Shown: positions 44,558 to 56,895, counted from the first letter of the stretch. The stretch: 64,000 nucleotides of DNA from Aradus depressus (GCA_963662175.1 OY759218.1:24636051-24700050); one strand, 5' to 3'. Program-made: numbers and translations. The notes: a model not told the origin generated them from the letters alone.

Positions 44558-45010
44558 GCCAGCTATACGAAGTATAGGGGAAGTTACGTAATCGGTCAAA
44601 AATTCGATGCGCAGTTTTCAACAGAATTTCATGTTTTCCGACCTCTAGATTCCAAATATGAAAAAAAAAACGTATGTGTATCTGTGAACAAGATAACTTC
44701 CGATAGAATGAATATATCGACACGAAATGTGTGTTTTTCAGCTAAATCGACTGAAGGAAAGGAGGATTAGAGGGGGAGCCTTAAAATAAAAACTCTAATA
44801 ACTACCGATCTCCGCTTCCTCCGTTCCCTTTTCTCCCACCGTTTTTAGAGTTTGATATTGAAAATGATATTTTACTTCACCAGCTTTACGAGTATAGGGG
44901 AATTTATGTAATCGGTCAGAATTTCGGTGTCGAGTTTTCACCACAATTTCATGTTTTCCTACCATCTGATTCCAAAAATTAATATGTATCCACATGAAAT
45001 TTTATCTCTC
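44558..45010. repeat. Two partial abundant-repeat copies in tandem
   Basis: AGCTATACGAAGTATAGGGG at 44561 and AGCTTTACGAGTATAGGGG at 44882 mark two starts in the same direction. The first has a GAATATATCGACACGAAATG module. Confidence 0.8.
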
Positions 45011-45014
45011 ATTT

Positions 45015-45245
45015 GCCCGTTTGCGAGGTACATGCCGAAAACCTTTTTTTAGATGTTGACTTGATTTACGCGAAAATTGTTAGTCCTATCGAAAAATTAG
45101 TTCTTACCAAAAACGTTCCTTATGTAGTTTTCAACCAGTAGACCCTCAGATTTGAGATAGGACCATTACGAACACATTTAGAGCCCCAAAGAATGTACAA
45201 TAAATTTCCGTAGGAAATATTTCAAAGTACTATTTAAATTGAAAC
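45015..45245. repeat. Fourth dispersed repeat (inverted relative to 48.2 kb)
   Basis: ATTTGAGATAGGACCATTAC and TTTACGCGAAAATTGTTAGT recur inverted at 48205-48430 (GACCTATCTCAAATCTGAGG) and directly at about 60790-60985. Class unknown. Confidence 0.65.
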
Positions 45246-45463
45246 GCCAGGCCACAAATTTAAAATAGGTTTATAATTCATAATTTTTGATATTAAAAAT
45301 AAAGAAAAAAAATATCTGATGTGGCTATAACTGGGCTGTCTCCAGGAGAGAGGGGGGGCTCGAACGATTTTTTAAATATCTTTTTATTATTGGCAATTTT
45401 AATATATATTTAACGGGTCCATAACATGACTTTCTTATACCAACCACGTTTTTTCATGTTACT

Positions 45464-45480
45464 CCCCCCCCCCCCCCCCC
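45464..45480. repeat. Poly(C) tract, 17 nt
   Basis: An uninterrupted C run after CATGTTACT. Similar runs of 16 lie at 24951-24966 and 47075-47090, and of 12 at 54920-54931. Confidence 0.95.
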
Positions 45481-45694
45481 ATTATTCCTCTCTATCTCTT
45501 TCCATAGTTATATCATATCATTTTAAATTCAGAATTCAACATTGTTTAATTATTTTTTGGATTCTAAGAAGTATATTACTTTGTTTTAGTAAAGGTATAT
45601 AACCCAATTTTTTTTCGCATTTTTAAGTTACGAATATCAATAAAGGGAGACGAATTTATAGAAGACATTCTGCTCCCAAAAATCTAGCAAAAAA

Positions 45695-46033
45695 GGCGCC
45701 GGTAGCTCAGTGGTATGCGTGCTTCCTTACTGAGTATAAGGTCGCTGGTTCGAAACCAGGCCGAGACCCTTAGTTTGTTTCATCTGGGAGGTAAAATAAA
45801 CTTAAGCACGCCGTCCTTTGGATGGGACGTTAAGCAATGGTCCCGAGCCTGTATGATGTCAGGTTCTCGTTAAAACCCCTACCCTAGGTAAATACAAATT
45901 TAGGATAGGCAAAATTTAGAACTCCTGTAGTAGAGTCGGGTCATGTCCACCAGAGTGACGTAAGAGCGCTCTGGAAGTAGGTGATATGACCTTATAGTTT
46001 AAGCCCGGGCATGAGTCATTATAACTAACTAAG
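45695..46033 (+). mobile_element. SINE family 1 (near complete)
   Basis: GGCGCCGGTAGCTCAGTGGT, B box GGTTCGAAACC, the full body and the GCCCGGGCATGAGTCA tail. It has a few substitutions. Confidence 0.88.
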
Positions 46034-46074
46034 AATAGCAACGTTTTGGATAGAATTGATTGAGTGGTTAATTT

Positions 46075-46335
46075 AGTTTCTCCACTGAAAACAAACTGAC
46101 CATCTACAAGACAATAATAAAACCTATATATATGGACCTACGGATTTGAATTATGGGGTTGTGCTAAGCCGTCTAACATCAAGCGTATCCAGTCCATCCA
46201 ATCCAAAGTCCTAAGAACAATTGTCGATGCACCCTTCTATATGTCCAACCTTACCCTTCATAATGACCTTAGAATCCCCTATGTTATTGACCTCATCAAG
46301 TCCCGCTTCTCCAACTAAACTAACTCTAACCTTTC
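46075..46335 (+). pseudogene. Jockey-like ORF2 C-terminal fragment
   Basis: The translation gives IWTYGFELWGCAKPSNIKRI, then QSIQSKVLRTIVDAPFYMSN and LTLHNDLRIPYVIDLIKSRF, a textbook Jockey-clade stretch. An upstream in-frame stop and missing ends show it is dead. Confidence 0.78.
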
Positions 46336-46339
46336 TTCC

Positions 46340-49300
46340 CATGTTAATCCAGTTGCTCGACTCTTGTGATCCCATTCCCCTCCAGATAATCCCCCCCCCC
46401 CGAAGACTGAGGCGGCGCTGACAACGCCTTATAAAATAATCCCTTATCGCTTGCATTATATACTCTGCCAAGCGGCTCTGAGATCTTGATTAAAGTTATT
46501 GGGAGTTTGAATTGACCCGCCTTTCTCTTCGGCTGTAGTGACATTGGCGCCGCGTGGTGGGCAATAATAGAACTGTTCGTATAATTCTGTAACTTTAGTG
46601 TTTATTTCAATATAATTTATAAACGCATGTGAATATAATTATTAAAAGTTTTCCTATTAGTGGTGAAGACGAATTTTTAATTATGGTAGAACAAAACAAT
46701 TGTTAAACAGGTGAAATAATCATTGCAAGAGCAATTATGAAGGGGGATTCTCGGATTTATTTTCAACAGTGTTATATATACTCTTTTGAACTTGAGATCG
46801 AGTTCGGTATCTCACCTCAGTGTATCTCACATCTCACCTCTCACATCTCACATCTCACCTCAAGACTCAAAAGAGATACAAAAATGAGCTTATCAAACAT
46901 GGCAAGCTTTGCTTAAGGTTCCTTCTTGGAGCCTAACAATAATTTTTAAAACGGGTTGACTCTGTATTGCAGTCGACCCATCCTAAATAAATATCTTTGT
47001 ATAGTAAGCATCGTTTACTATCAGACTGACTACACCTGTACAAGAAAAAGTTATTTGGTTTTTTTTAGATTAAGCCCCCCCCCCCCCCCCTTTCATGCTG
47101 TCGATTTGTTGGAATTTGACAGGTTATGTCCTCACTGGGCCTTGACTTTAAATATTTTCATGTCGATACATAATTGCATCAGCAGTTATTGAGGGTATGA
47201 TTTCAGCCTCTTTTTTTTTGTATTTATTTAATAACTATATTCATGGATACGGCCGGTTGTAGGACCCCGCCATTCGCCGGAGCGATCGGTTGGGTCCTCC
47301 AACCTACCTTATCGGCGTTTCCCAAGAGAGCTCGGGACCAGGGCATCTATGTTTTATGGCTGTGTTGCGCCGGGGATGGTCGCAGGTGGGCCGTTTTACA
47401 GCATCTAGCGGTCATCCCCGGAACCACGTTATGCTGCTTTCTTTACCCTCCGCCAGGAGGCGACGACGGACACATACACACACACAGACAAACATTTTTT
47501 TTTTTGAAAATCATGATTTTTGACCGATTACTGTTAACCAGAAAATAAAGAGTTCATGTATGTGTAAGAGGTAATAACAAAAAACGGAATTGAATGTTTA
47601 AGTCTAAGAATATAGTAATTCAGCTAAGAAAGACAGAATAACAAATTAGAAGTGAATGAAAGATGAAATTAAATATATACAGCAAATATGAAAACTATAA
47701 ACTAAGAAGAAGGGAATATATCGTCGATACAAATGCTAAATATCGAATGTGAAAAACACCACTTTTCAGGAGAGTGAATAAACTGTTTCATGGTTCATTC
47801 AAAATCAGTGCTTATTGTCAAACATTTTTTACCTATGTCATTATTCGTGGTGTTATGCCTTATAGATGACTCTATAAGAATTTTATCGAATTATGTATCT
47901 TAATTAGTCAAAACGCACGTTCGTTAGTTTGATTATCTATAATTGATGATTATTTTTCTATAATTATATCATATTATGATGAGGCAGGACTTTCTTATAC
48001 CAACCACGCTTGTAAGCTCTGTAAGATCTGTAGATCACTCTCTCCTCCTCTCCCACTTCTGAAAATCATTTCATACTGGCATTACAGAATATATGAAATT
48101 TTATTATCTTTTTATTTTTTTTTTATAATTTTCCATACTAACACCAATAATTAAAAAAATATTTTATAATTCGTTGCTACACGATACATCAACCTTATTT
48201 TGAAATATTTCCTACGAACATTTATTTTTCATTCTTTGAGGCTCTGTAACATTGATCATATTAGACCTATCTCAAATCTGAGGACTTATTGTGACTGGAA
48301 ATTTAATAAGGAACATTTTTGGTAAGAACCAATTTTTCAATAGGACTAACCGTTTTCGGATAAATCAAGAAAACGTCTATAAATATGTATTTCAAAACGA
48401 CATTTCAGGACTGTTTTCGGCATGTACCGTAACTCAAAAAACGGACAAGCTGCGAAAAATTGTATTTCATATAAAATGTGTATTACAGTTTTCTCTACAA
48501 CTTTTATTCCCAAAGTGTTTTGATTAGGTCGTAAACATAACCGGTATCTTGTAAATCGTACTTAGACCATGAAGTAAGTTTTGTTTAAGTTGTAATTTTT
48601 GTCCGATTTCAGTCAAAATCTAATCAGATCTAAGTTAGCACATGTGACGTTTTCATTCCAAATTTCAAGTTCATAGTTACAATCGTTTTTGCGGTAAAGC
48701 GCACACATATTTTCAGTCATACACACAAACACGCACAAATGCTAAAATAGTCAAATCGTATCAGACAGAGGACCTTGAAACGTGAAAATCCGTTGAAACC
48801 TCGATCTCGAATTTTTTTACGATTACAATACTTCCTTATATTATATGTATAAAAAGCAATAAGAGAGTCAAAATCAAAAAGCTAATTTTTAATTGAGTGA
48901 ATGTTTTTTATGTGAAGAGGTAATTTAATAAACAGAAGTAATGAAAGGATGAAATGGGCATTCATTATGACTAGAGCCCAGATTCCAGTGCAATTGTTGG
49001 TTTTTTTCGCTTGCTTGAAATCATTAAATAACAATTTATTTTTTACGAATTTAGGCATCCTGATTAATACACATGAATTTTATTTTGTACGAAATTGCAA
49101 GTTTTAGGTTTTTACTGCACAAAATTGCAGATTTTGTCGATATTAGAAAATTCATTTGTAAGTTAGTTTGAAAGAGCATACATACATACAAATTTATATA
49201 AGAAAGTTTCGTGAAATATTACGTGGCTGTTTTGATCGCACTGCTGAATATGGTCTGCTTTTCTGTTAAATTCTTACTACGATTTTCAAGCGGCACAATT

Positions 49301-49640
49301 TTTCAGGCAAGAATTTTGAACTCTATTTAGTATTAAATTTTAACGCATCAAATGCTTAAGTAAAAAATACGTATCAGTTTAATTGAAGTCAAATTCTCGG
49401 CCTCGAGTATTGTTGTGAACTGTTTTGCATTTTACATCTCTACTTAGTATTTTTTTAATCAAACATTTATACATATATGCTTTTGTAATTAAAACATAGA
49501 GATTAAAAAAAAAAAAAACTTGTGTTTTGAGTAAATATTTTTTATAAATTGTATAAATTAATTCCTTCAAGCTTTTTATTTTATAGATTTACTTTTTAAA
49601 CCCTACCCAATTTTATGCTAAGAAAATATTTATTTAATTT
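46340..49640. other. Mixed non-coding stretch
   Basis: It includes a TCACATCTCACC-type microsatellite (about 46808-46862), a 16-C run (47075-47090), an isolated GC-rich patch at 47240-47470 of unknown origin, a third-family repeat (48530-48850) and a fourth-family repeat (48205-48430). The rest is AT-rich and unrecognised. No exon is supported. Confidence 0.5.
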
Positions 49641-50026
49641 ACTAATTGGAGTCTGGCAAAGATGGCGTCACTGTCAACTAGGTGCTCAGTTTAGTGATGG
49701 ACAAAAGTTCTATGTAGGTGGTAGTATCTGTGTAGTTGCTAGCACCTATCACTGCTAATTTTAAATAGTAATTATATTACAATTTTAAATAGTCATTATT
49801 ACAATTACATCTGCTGAATTGAGTGTTGTTTTTATATTTTTATGGAGAGTGTACAGTCAGATTTGAATTCGGACAGTTAGGCTTATTTTTCATTTTGACA
49901 GTGAGATTTTAATTTTGTTTTTCAATTTTGTAATAATTTGTCTAAAAAAAAAAAAATTATATTTCCTAAGAAAATAGTGAGATTTAAACGTGTAATCGAT
50001 TCAAACAACTTTCATTTTCCCGAAGA

Positions 50027-50470
50027 ATGAGTGTAAGCAAGCTAAAGGTCGCCAGGAAAAGTGAATACAAATGCTGGGCTGAGGAGAGCTCAGATGAGGA
50101 AGATGATGCGGATAGCGTCCGGGACAGAAGTCCAGCACCTCGAAGAAGACATGGAGGAACCAGTCCATCAGCTCCCAAACCCACACAACCACCAGTAGGT
50201 AATGAAAATAATATTTATAAAGTCAATTTGACTTAACGTCCAACGAATTTGCCCCTTTAGCAACCTTAGAACCTATGGAACCCGTTTCTGCACCGGAAAT
50301 TGTTCCGAAGATCAAAATACCTCCAATATTTTTGTGCGAAGCAAACAAAATTCACAAAATCGTTCAAGATATCTAAACTCAGGCTGCTTCAAAATTTGAA
50401 ACTAAACAATTACGCGATAAGGTTAATATGAAGATGGCTGATGTAGTGAGAAGTGATTATTTCACAGGTT
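50027..50470 (+). pseudogene. Non-LTR ORF1 (Gag-like) 5' fragment, frameshifted
   Basis: It begins MSVSKLKVARKSEYKCWAEE and is acidic, then proline-rich (TSPSAPKPTQPPVG). After a frame change near 50216-50225 it continues FAPLATLEPMEPVSAPEIVP, then KIKIPPIFLCEANKI. A PPIF/PPIY segment after a NxFAPL motif is typical of Jockey-type ORF1. An in-frame TAA follows at about 50375. It is a broken 5' piece, not a host gene. Confidence 0.62.
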
Positions 50471-50509
50471 GTCAAATAAAATATAGTATGACCTCTCACA
50501 AATTTTTAT

Positions 50510-50560
50510 TGGAAGTAGCTAGCCGGCTTTCGAGGTTTCCCTCATCATCAGGCAGTCTGA
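50510..50560 (-). ncRNA. Hammerhead-ribozyme-like motif (strong hairpin II)
   Basis: The minus strand reads CTGATGA (50551-50545), T, GAGG-GAAA-CCTC, GAAA, GCCGGC, TA, GCTACTTCC. The hairpin is a perfect 4 bp with a GAAA tetraloop, and GCCGGC is self-complementary, as in minimal ribozymes thought to work as dimers. One extra T between core and hairpin departs from the classical form. Stem I pairing is weak. Confidence 0.45.
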
Positions 50561-51099
50561 TAAAAAATTAAAAACATTTTTGAATAAAACTAAATAATTT
50601 TATAATAAAAATAAATAAATAAAAAAATCAAAAAACTTTAACAATTTAAAATATCATGGTTGGGGACAGACCCCCATCTGAGTCAAAACTCTGTGACGTT
50701 TTGGCCTTTTTATTGCACGTTTTTTAATTTATTTACTGCACGAAATCCTGGCTCTAATTATGACATTGGTGGGATATTGGCACCTGAGGAAAATAGCTTT
50801 CATAGAACAAGACGTAATTTTACACCTTGATTGAGGGGAGGGGATAGAGTGTCAAAGAGGTTAAACTTCGTTAGGTAGCGAAGTAACGAGCTTCAATAAG
50901 TGAGCCGTAGATTATTTAATTACACGCTATCCTAAGTATTGCCAAAAAATAATTGTAACAAATGAATAAATTAACAAGTCCTCGATTTGGAGGCATATTA
51001 AGTGAGCCGTAAAATAATTTAATATTTTCAAAATTATTTGTTGCTATTAAGGAATGAACAAGGGCCCCTTTCACCGCCCTGTCCCGTATAGCTGCGCAA

Positions 51100-51510
51100 C
51101 ATGAGGCCTCGGCTACTCTGTGTGTAAGACAATCTACATCGGAGTATTCGAGGCTTTAGCAAGATATGCTGCTGACGGTTGGTGACAACTCCTCACGAAG
51201 GGGCCGCTCAGGATTCTGGTGCTCCGAGAGCAGCCTTTTTAAGGGTTACAAGAGTCTATCGAACTGTCTCAACGGCTGCGCTACAGGTGCTAGTGGCAGC
51301 CCTCCCTCCTATAGACTTGGTCTTGGATGGTGCTGTTGCCTCGTACTTCTGTAGACGCAATATGCCTTTAAAAGCAGATATTCATGAGCCCTTACGCCTA
51401 AGCCAGGAAGAAGAAATGTCCAGAACAGAGCTTTGCAAGGTCATTGCCCAAGAATGGACAGTGATGACTGGATGTCCCGGATATTATCTGGTGAAATGTT
51501 AACTCCAAAC
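51100..51510 (+). pseudogene. R1-like reverse transcriptase thumb fragment
   Basis: The plus frame reads REQPFLRVTRVYRTVSTAAL, then QVLVAALPPIDLVLDGAVAS, the segment RxxRxYRTVS...AGxPP before the C-terminal domain of R1-type ORF2. The start and the conserved end are absent. Confidence 0.65.
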
Positions 51511-52282
51511 TCTTCTTCTCTAAAAGGAAGAACTACACGAACTGCTCATGCGGAGGGATCGAGGCTGAAGAGGTCCAGTTGATTCGCGGGACTAGATCAT
51601 ACCTGGCACTGGACCTGCAGCGCTGATTATGGAGATCGGCTGCCAGAGGAAAGTAGTGTGACTGGTCGGGGACGACGATGGTTTGCCATAGATTGATCGA
51701 CCGGTGGTTGCCTCCAACCCGCCATAGCCTCCCTATAAGCCCTACTCTCATCCCCATCTGATTCGAAGTCACGAAATATGACAGATGGGTGATGTTGCAC
51801 ATGTGCAAGGTGTATCCGAGAACAATAAAGAATAATAGTTGGTCTTATGAACATGAAACTTGACATGGATGTGTGTCATGCTAGATCTTTATCGGTTAAG
51901 AGGAGAGGGTTAAGAGGGAACCAAAACATAAAATGAGTGCTAGCTCTTTAATCATTAATTTTTCCATAACATTTTACATACAGCATCCACAGATACCTAT
52001 TTTTACCTTCTTATACCTATAGTATAAGGAAGTTTTTAGATTTTTTTTTTTTTTAGTTGGTGGGAATCACGCATCAGCGGTACGAAGGCCCTCGCCCATA
52101 CCCTGCCGAGGAGAAATCCTACATTCTAGAAGAGCATCCTATATAAGTAGAAATGGACCTAAGGTAAAGTGAGTTCCTAAAAAAAGGAGCAACCTAGGCT
52201 CTGGTCCCAGCAGCAGAAATGGCCAGGGGACTGGCGTCCTGCGCTAGTACCAGTAACTACAGCCACTACGAATCCGACCTCC

Positions 52283-53901
52283 TAAATTTCCTAATAGGTG
52301 ACATGTTTTTTTACATGAAAATCGAAAAGACAGAAATAGGAGGCTAACTTTTATTTCAAAACGAACACCTGTTTAAATTGTTTGGCAAATTTTCAGTTTA
52401 CCGTAATTTGTTTTCTCTATTCGCTAGGATGTCCCAAATTCACCAAAAGTTAGCAAAAATATGGCCCTTTAAAAAAATACCTTATGTTGTTCTTTATTGT
52501 CGACCATTGCCGGAGTGAGACAGGAGAAAAGATGAAAAACATGGGTACCTAAAGATGAAAAACACCTAACTTACACAAAGCGAGACTTTTTATAAAATTA
52601 ACTAATTCATTATCTAAAAAAAATTGAAATTACTACATTAATCTTTTAGGGATAAGAACAGTTTTGTACTGTACATTGTTTTGAAGAAATTATTACAATT
52701 GCTGAAACAGACCTCCATATTCTCACAATTGACTCCTTGTTTAGAACGGATGTGGTGGCCCGTTGAATCTCAAGCCTGTTTGTTCCCATCTCCTCACAAA
52801 CCTCTTGAATCCTCTGGCGATTAATTAGTCCCTATCACTAATAGGTACGCTGTACACAAGGGAGGGACTGTAGAGTGCCCCACACTAAAGGCGCCAGATC
52901 AGGACTCCGAGCTGGCCATCTCACAAGGTTCATACCGTCCAAACCACCTTCCAGCAACGCGCCGGGTGCTCGTGGACGGATCATTGTAAAAGCGCTCTAA
53001 AAAAATATCATCGACATCCTTTCGTCGTCGACCGGTATAATTAGCAGGTTATCTTGGAATCGAACCAGGTTCTCCCATAATCCGATAGGCATTTTCTACG
53101 GTTCGGGGATCCGGCCATCTTTGTCGATTTGGGAATTGATTTCGGTAAATTTGTTCTGCTAGCAGACTGTTGCCTCCATCAGCCCCGTAAGCATAAATCA
53201 TGTTTACGTATTCCCGGGTAACTGTTTATTGGAACTAATAATGTTTAGATTAGATAATACGTCTAACGATGGTTTTCAGTTTCAAAATCCATTGTATCGA
53301 TTAGGATTATTTTTTTTTTTTTACTCTCTGATCCTCAACAGAAGCCAACAATGGGGAAAACAAAAATAAGTTTATTTATTCAGAAGAAATAATTAATTTA
53401 TTATTATTTCAGAGAATAATAGTAATTTGGTAAATTTAGAACATCCTAGCGAATAGAGAAAACAAATTACGGTAAATTGGAAATTTGCCGAAAAATGTTG
53501 TTATAATTTTTTCAACACAATGTTCAGTACAAAACATTTTTTCATCTCTGAAAATTAATAACGTAATAATTTCAGTTTTTTAAAAATAATGAATTAGTTA
53601 ATTTTACAAAAAGTCTCGCTTTGTGTAAGTTAGGTTTACCCATGTTTTTCATCTTTTCTCCTGTCTCACTCCGGCAATGGTCGACAATAAAGAACAACAT
53701 AAGGTATTTTTTTAAAGGGCCATATTTTTGCTAACTTTTGGTGAATTTGGGACATCCTAGCGAATAAAGAAAACAAATTACGGTAAACTGAAAATTCGCC
53801 AAACAATTTAAACAGGTGTTCGTTTTGAAATAAACGTTAGCCTCCTATTTCTATCTTATCGATTTTCATGTCAAAAAACATGTCACCTATTAGGAAATTT
53901 A
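52283..53901 (-). mobile_element. Deleted Tc1/mariner-like transposon with about 330-bp inverted repeats
   Basis: The left repeat at 52283-52611 and the right one at 53588-53901 are inverted copies: TTTCCTAATAGGTGACATG at both ends, TTCGCTAGGATGTCCC and GGAGTGAGACAGGAG within. Similarity appears to continue at lower quality beyond, and GATACACCCTGTATA near 54110 resembles a mariner terminus, so the true end may be further right. The interior encodes a broken transposase on minus. Confidence 0.85.
52700..53225 (-). pseudogene. Internally deleted DUF4817-type transposase
   Basis: The minus strand has TREYVNMIYAYGADGGNSLL, then NRQRWPDPRTVENAYRIMGE, the helix-turn-helix domain called DUF4817 in many insect transposons. 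A stop follows, then ERFYNDPSTSTRRVAGRWFG, then a jump to RWPARSPDLAPL (the late part of a DDE domain) and NRQRIQEVCEEMGTNRLEIQ. Most of the catalytic domain is missing. Confidence 0.78.
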
Positions 53902-54327
53902 ACGTAGATTACGACAGTGTAGTCAGATTTCACTTTACCTTAACCAAAAAGTTATATTTACGGACATTTTGCTAAAAAAACGTGGTTATCGTAAAAAAAT
54001 TTAAAATCTCATTTATTTCTACACTAAGTTGAAACGGATTTTTATTACCCCGGTTTCTTAGTGTACTTGAGTGGGGCATTCACCCACCCGAGTATTGTCA
54101 TCTGCTTGCGATACACCCTGTATATATATATATGTTTACCTATTATTTTGTATATAATCATATGCTTTCGTATATATTTTTAATTTTTTTAAATGTATTT
54201 AATGTTTTATCTCATTCATGAAATTTACTTATAGTTTATACTGATTGTAAACATTCAAAATATATATAAATTCAATTCAATTTAGTTTCGTTTTTCTATT
54301 TTTTTGTCTCATGATTGTTACATAGGT

Positions 54328-54610
54328 ATTTTACTTTCCCAGCCATACGAGGTAAAGAAGTTGTGTAATCGGGCCAGAAATTCCATGCGGAGTCTTCAAC
54401 AAAATTTCATGTTTTACGACCTCCTGTTTTCAAAAATGAAAAAAAAAAAATGCTGTCTGTGTGCCTGTGAACACGATAGAATGAATGTATCGATACAGAA
54501 TTTCTTATGTGAATTCAAATCCTACTAAGGACGACATCTATTAATTTTCAGACAAATCGGCCAAAAGGGAGGGGGGCTTAATACAGAAAATCTTTACATT
54601 AATTTATGCT
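54328..54610. repeat. Abundant repeat copy
   Basis: CAGCCATACGAGGTAAAG start, ATAGAATGAATGTATCGATA module, ACAAATCGGCCAAAAGGG and a truncated end. Confidence 0.75.
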
Positions 54611-54752
54611 TTAGATTTTTAATATCTAATGTAGCAAGTCGTAAATATTTCCTCAAAGTTAACGCTATTACGAATAGGCACTCTATTTGAACCCCAAATA
54701 ACGGGATTTCCAGCAAAATAAGGGTCGGATAGCAACTAGTCGGAACCTTCCT

Positions 54753-54776
54753 TGTTGGATCGCGCGCGACCCAACA
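54753..54776. other. CpG-rich 24-nt palindrome
   Basis: TGTTGG A TCGCGCGCGA C CCAACA is self-complementary apart from one A/C pair. It lies about 480 bp upstream of the Harbinger-derived ORF in otherwise CpG-poor sequence. Confidence 0.6.
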
Positions 54777-55236
54777 TTCCTCTTTCCATGTAACCTTGGG
54801 CGACGTTTGAAAAGTTAATTTACAGTTCGTACATCTAAATTCTCATCTGACAGAGTAATGAATACATGTTTATTTTTTTTTCTTGAATGACTTCACTGAC
54901 TTGATGTCACAAACCTTCGCCCCCCCCCCCCTTTCTTCATGAAGATTTTCTTTATAGGTCACTGCCTGTTTCTGCCTAGTTTCTATACTAATATCGTTTT
55001 CCGGCTAAAACCCGACGGATTTTAATCATTTAAATTATATTCTGTTGCTATTGACTGGTTGATCATTTTTCAGTCAGTTCGGCTTTTATTATCAACATCG
55101 TGAAATCGATGGCAATGTTGATACACAACATTTTAAATCGATAGTACTCGTTCATACTGTAGCTGTTTATTTGACTATTAGTGAATTAGTGCCATAATAA
55201 GTGTTTTGTTTATACCATATTTTTTTATAGGAAGCA

Positions 55237-56895
55237 ATGAGTGATGATCACCCAACTCAGAAGGGTTCGCTGAGTTCTGAGACATCAACGAATCACATTT
55301 CCGTAAATGATGATAAACTGTCAGGTACCCGAATGGACCTCGAAAGAGAGAACTCTTTGACATATAACAATTTAGTCTATGAAGCCCCAGCAATATATAA
55401 TAGGGTCAGCAATGAACGAAAGAACTTGATGGGTTTTACGGATCAGTTGGAGTACGGTAATGAAGCACCCATGATGTATGCAGACATTGGTAATGCTGAT
55501 ACATCACCTATTTCTTATAGCAGGTTAAGATATGCTAGGAATCAAGAACGAATATTGAACAGTTCGGGGTGCAATGAAGGAAGTTTATGTGATGGAATTG
55601 AATCTATATCGCCTAATCATTTGTCTAATGTTGGTGTTGTGTCCAGTGATAGTTGTGAACAGGTATCTAATGTTACACAAACAATGATTGGGTTAGAACC
55701 AAATTTCAATAACGTTGAAACATTTTCGTCGCCTGTTCATGTGGATATTAGGCAAGGTAAACATTCATATATATTAGAAAGAGAGTGTATAGCTAGGGAC
55801 GTAATTGTGGAAGGTACCAGTAATAATATTGTTGATAATGCTACACCCACGTCTGTTGCATCTGAACTTTCTATTGAGTCTTCCATTGGGCATGTTCATA
55901 GGCCTAAAATAATTGTTATTGAAGATAGTCCTACTTCCCGTCAAAGTAATATCATTGGTACAGAAGATCACCGAACTGAGTCTCATTGTGTCAGCACGAA
56001 TATAAAAATGAACGAAGGTCCTCTCTTAGTGCCCAGTGATGCTAGTTGCTCTTCCTGTGCTGCTGTTGTCGATATGGCCGTGACACCAGTGGAGTGCGTT
56101 GCAGATAGTGCTTCTAGTGATATTTTATCTATAGATGACATTGCTATTACAAGTACAAAATGTAGTGAGATAGGTTCAGCTAATAATTTACCTAGGAATA
56201 TTGCTAATTTAGAAAATGTAACCGAAAAAGCCTCATCTTCTAGGTCTAGTTTCAATAATGTATGTAGTCGAAGCAATTACCCTGCAAGGAGCGTTGTGAA
56301 CAACATTGTGAACAACAATGTTGAACAAGAAAGAATCAATGATTCTGTTTTGAACAATAAACCTAACCCTAGGCTGGTTTCTCAGGCGGGACCTGGGAAC
56401 CAGCCAACCTGTCAACATATGAAGAATCAGAACATGTCGACGGAACCAATAGTGTGTCCAGAGTGCATTGTTGATTGTGAATCTGATAATACAACGTCTA
56501 CAGATTTTGGTGATTCAAAAAATAGTCAAGCTGATCTTTCAAGGGTCATTAACGCAATAAGCGATCAAGTTGAAAAAATTATCTCCAGGCAAGTTGCGGG
56601 TGAAAAGTTAAATAAAGGCTTTCTAGCTGGCGACTTAGCTGTTCTACGAGAGTGTGTTCCTGAGCTGTACGATTTTTCCTGTGCAAAGCCTTATTTCCGA
56701 TATATGATCGATGAATCTCTTAGGAGTCGCGGGTTTTTAGTTCATGCTTCACACGCTATGATTTTTGAAGCCAAGGAACGCAGAAATGCGTTTCACAATG
56801 GACCAAAAAAACGGTTATCTGCCTATGCCGATTATATCTTTGTTGATGATTTAGAGTTCGTGGATACATTCCATGTGCAAAGGCAAACTCTCAAG
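55237..56895 (+). CDS. Harbinger-derived gene, first coding exon
   Basis: It has 553 codons. The ATG lies 6 nt after a TTTTTTATAG acceptor, so a 5' non-coding exon probably exists upstream (not found). The donor is CAAG then GTACGT. The N-terminal 450 residues are Ser/Asn-rich. A cluster of tyrosines is near the start (LVYEAPAIYNRV, APMMYADIGNAD). KIIVIEDSP at residues 224-232 has the form of a SUMO-interacting motif. CPECIVDCE is a small cysteine cluster. The exon ends with a folded-looking part, RVINAISDQVEKIISRQV, then DLAVLRECVPELYDF and DDLEFVDTFHVQRQTLK, the last matching the N-terminal segment of Harbinger transposases. Confidence 0.82.

Noticed and set aside
46808..46862. Direct repeats resembling a small CRISPR-like array
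   Set aside because: It is a TCACATC/TCACCTC microsatellite without spacers.
55178..55393. Minus-strand open frame over the start of the Harbinger-derived gene
   Set aside because: It is a shadow of the plus-strand exon, with no splice or homology support.
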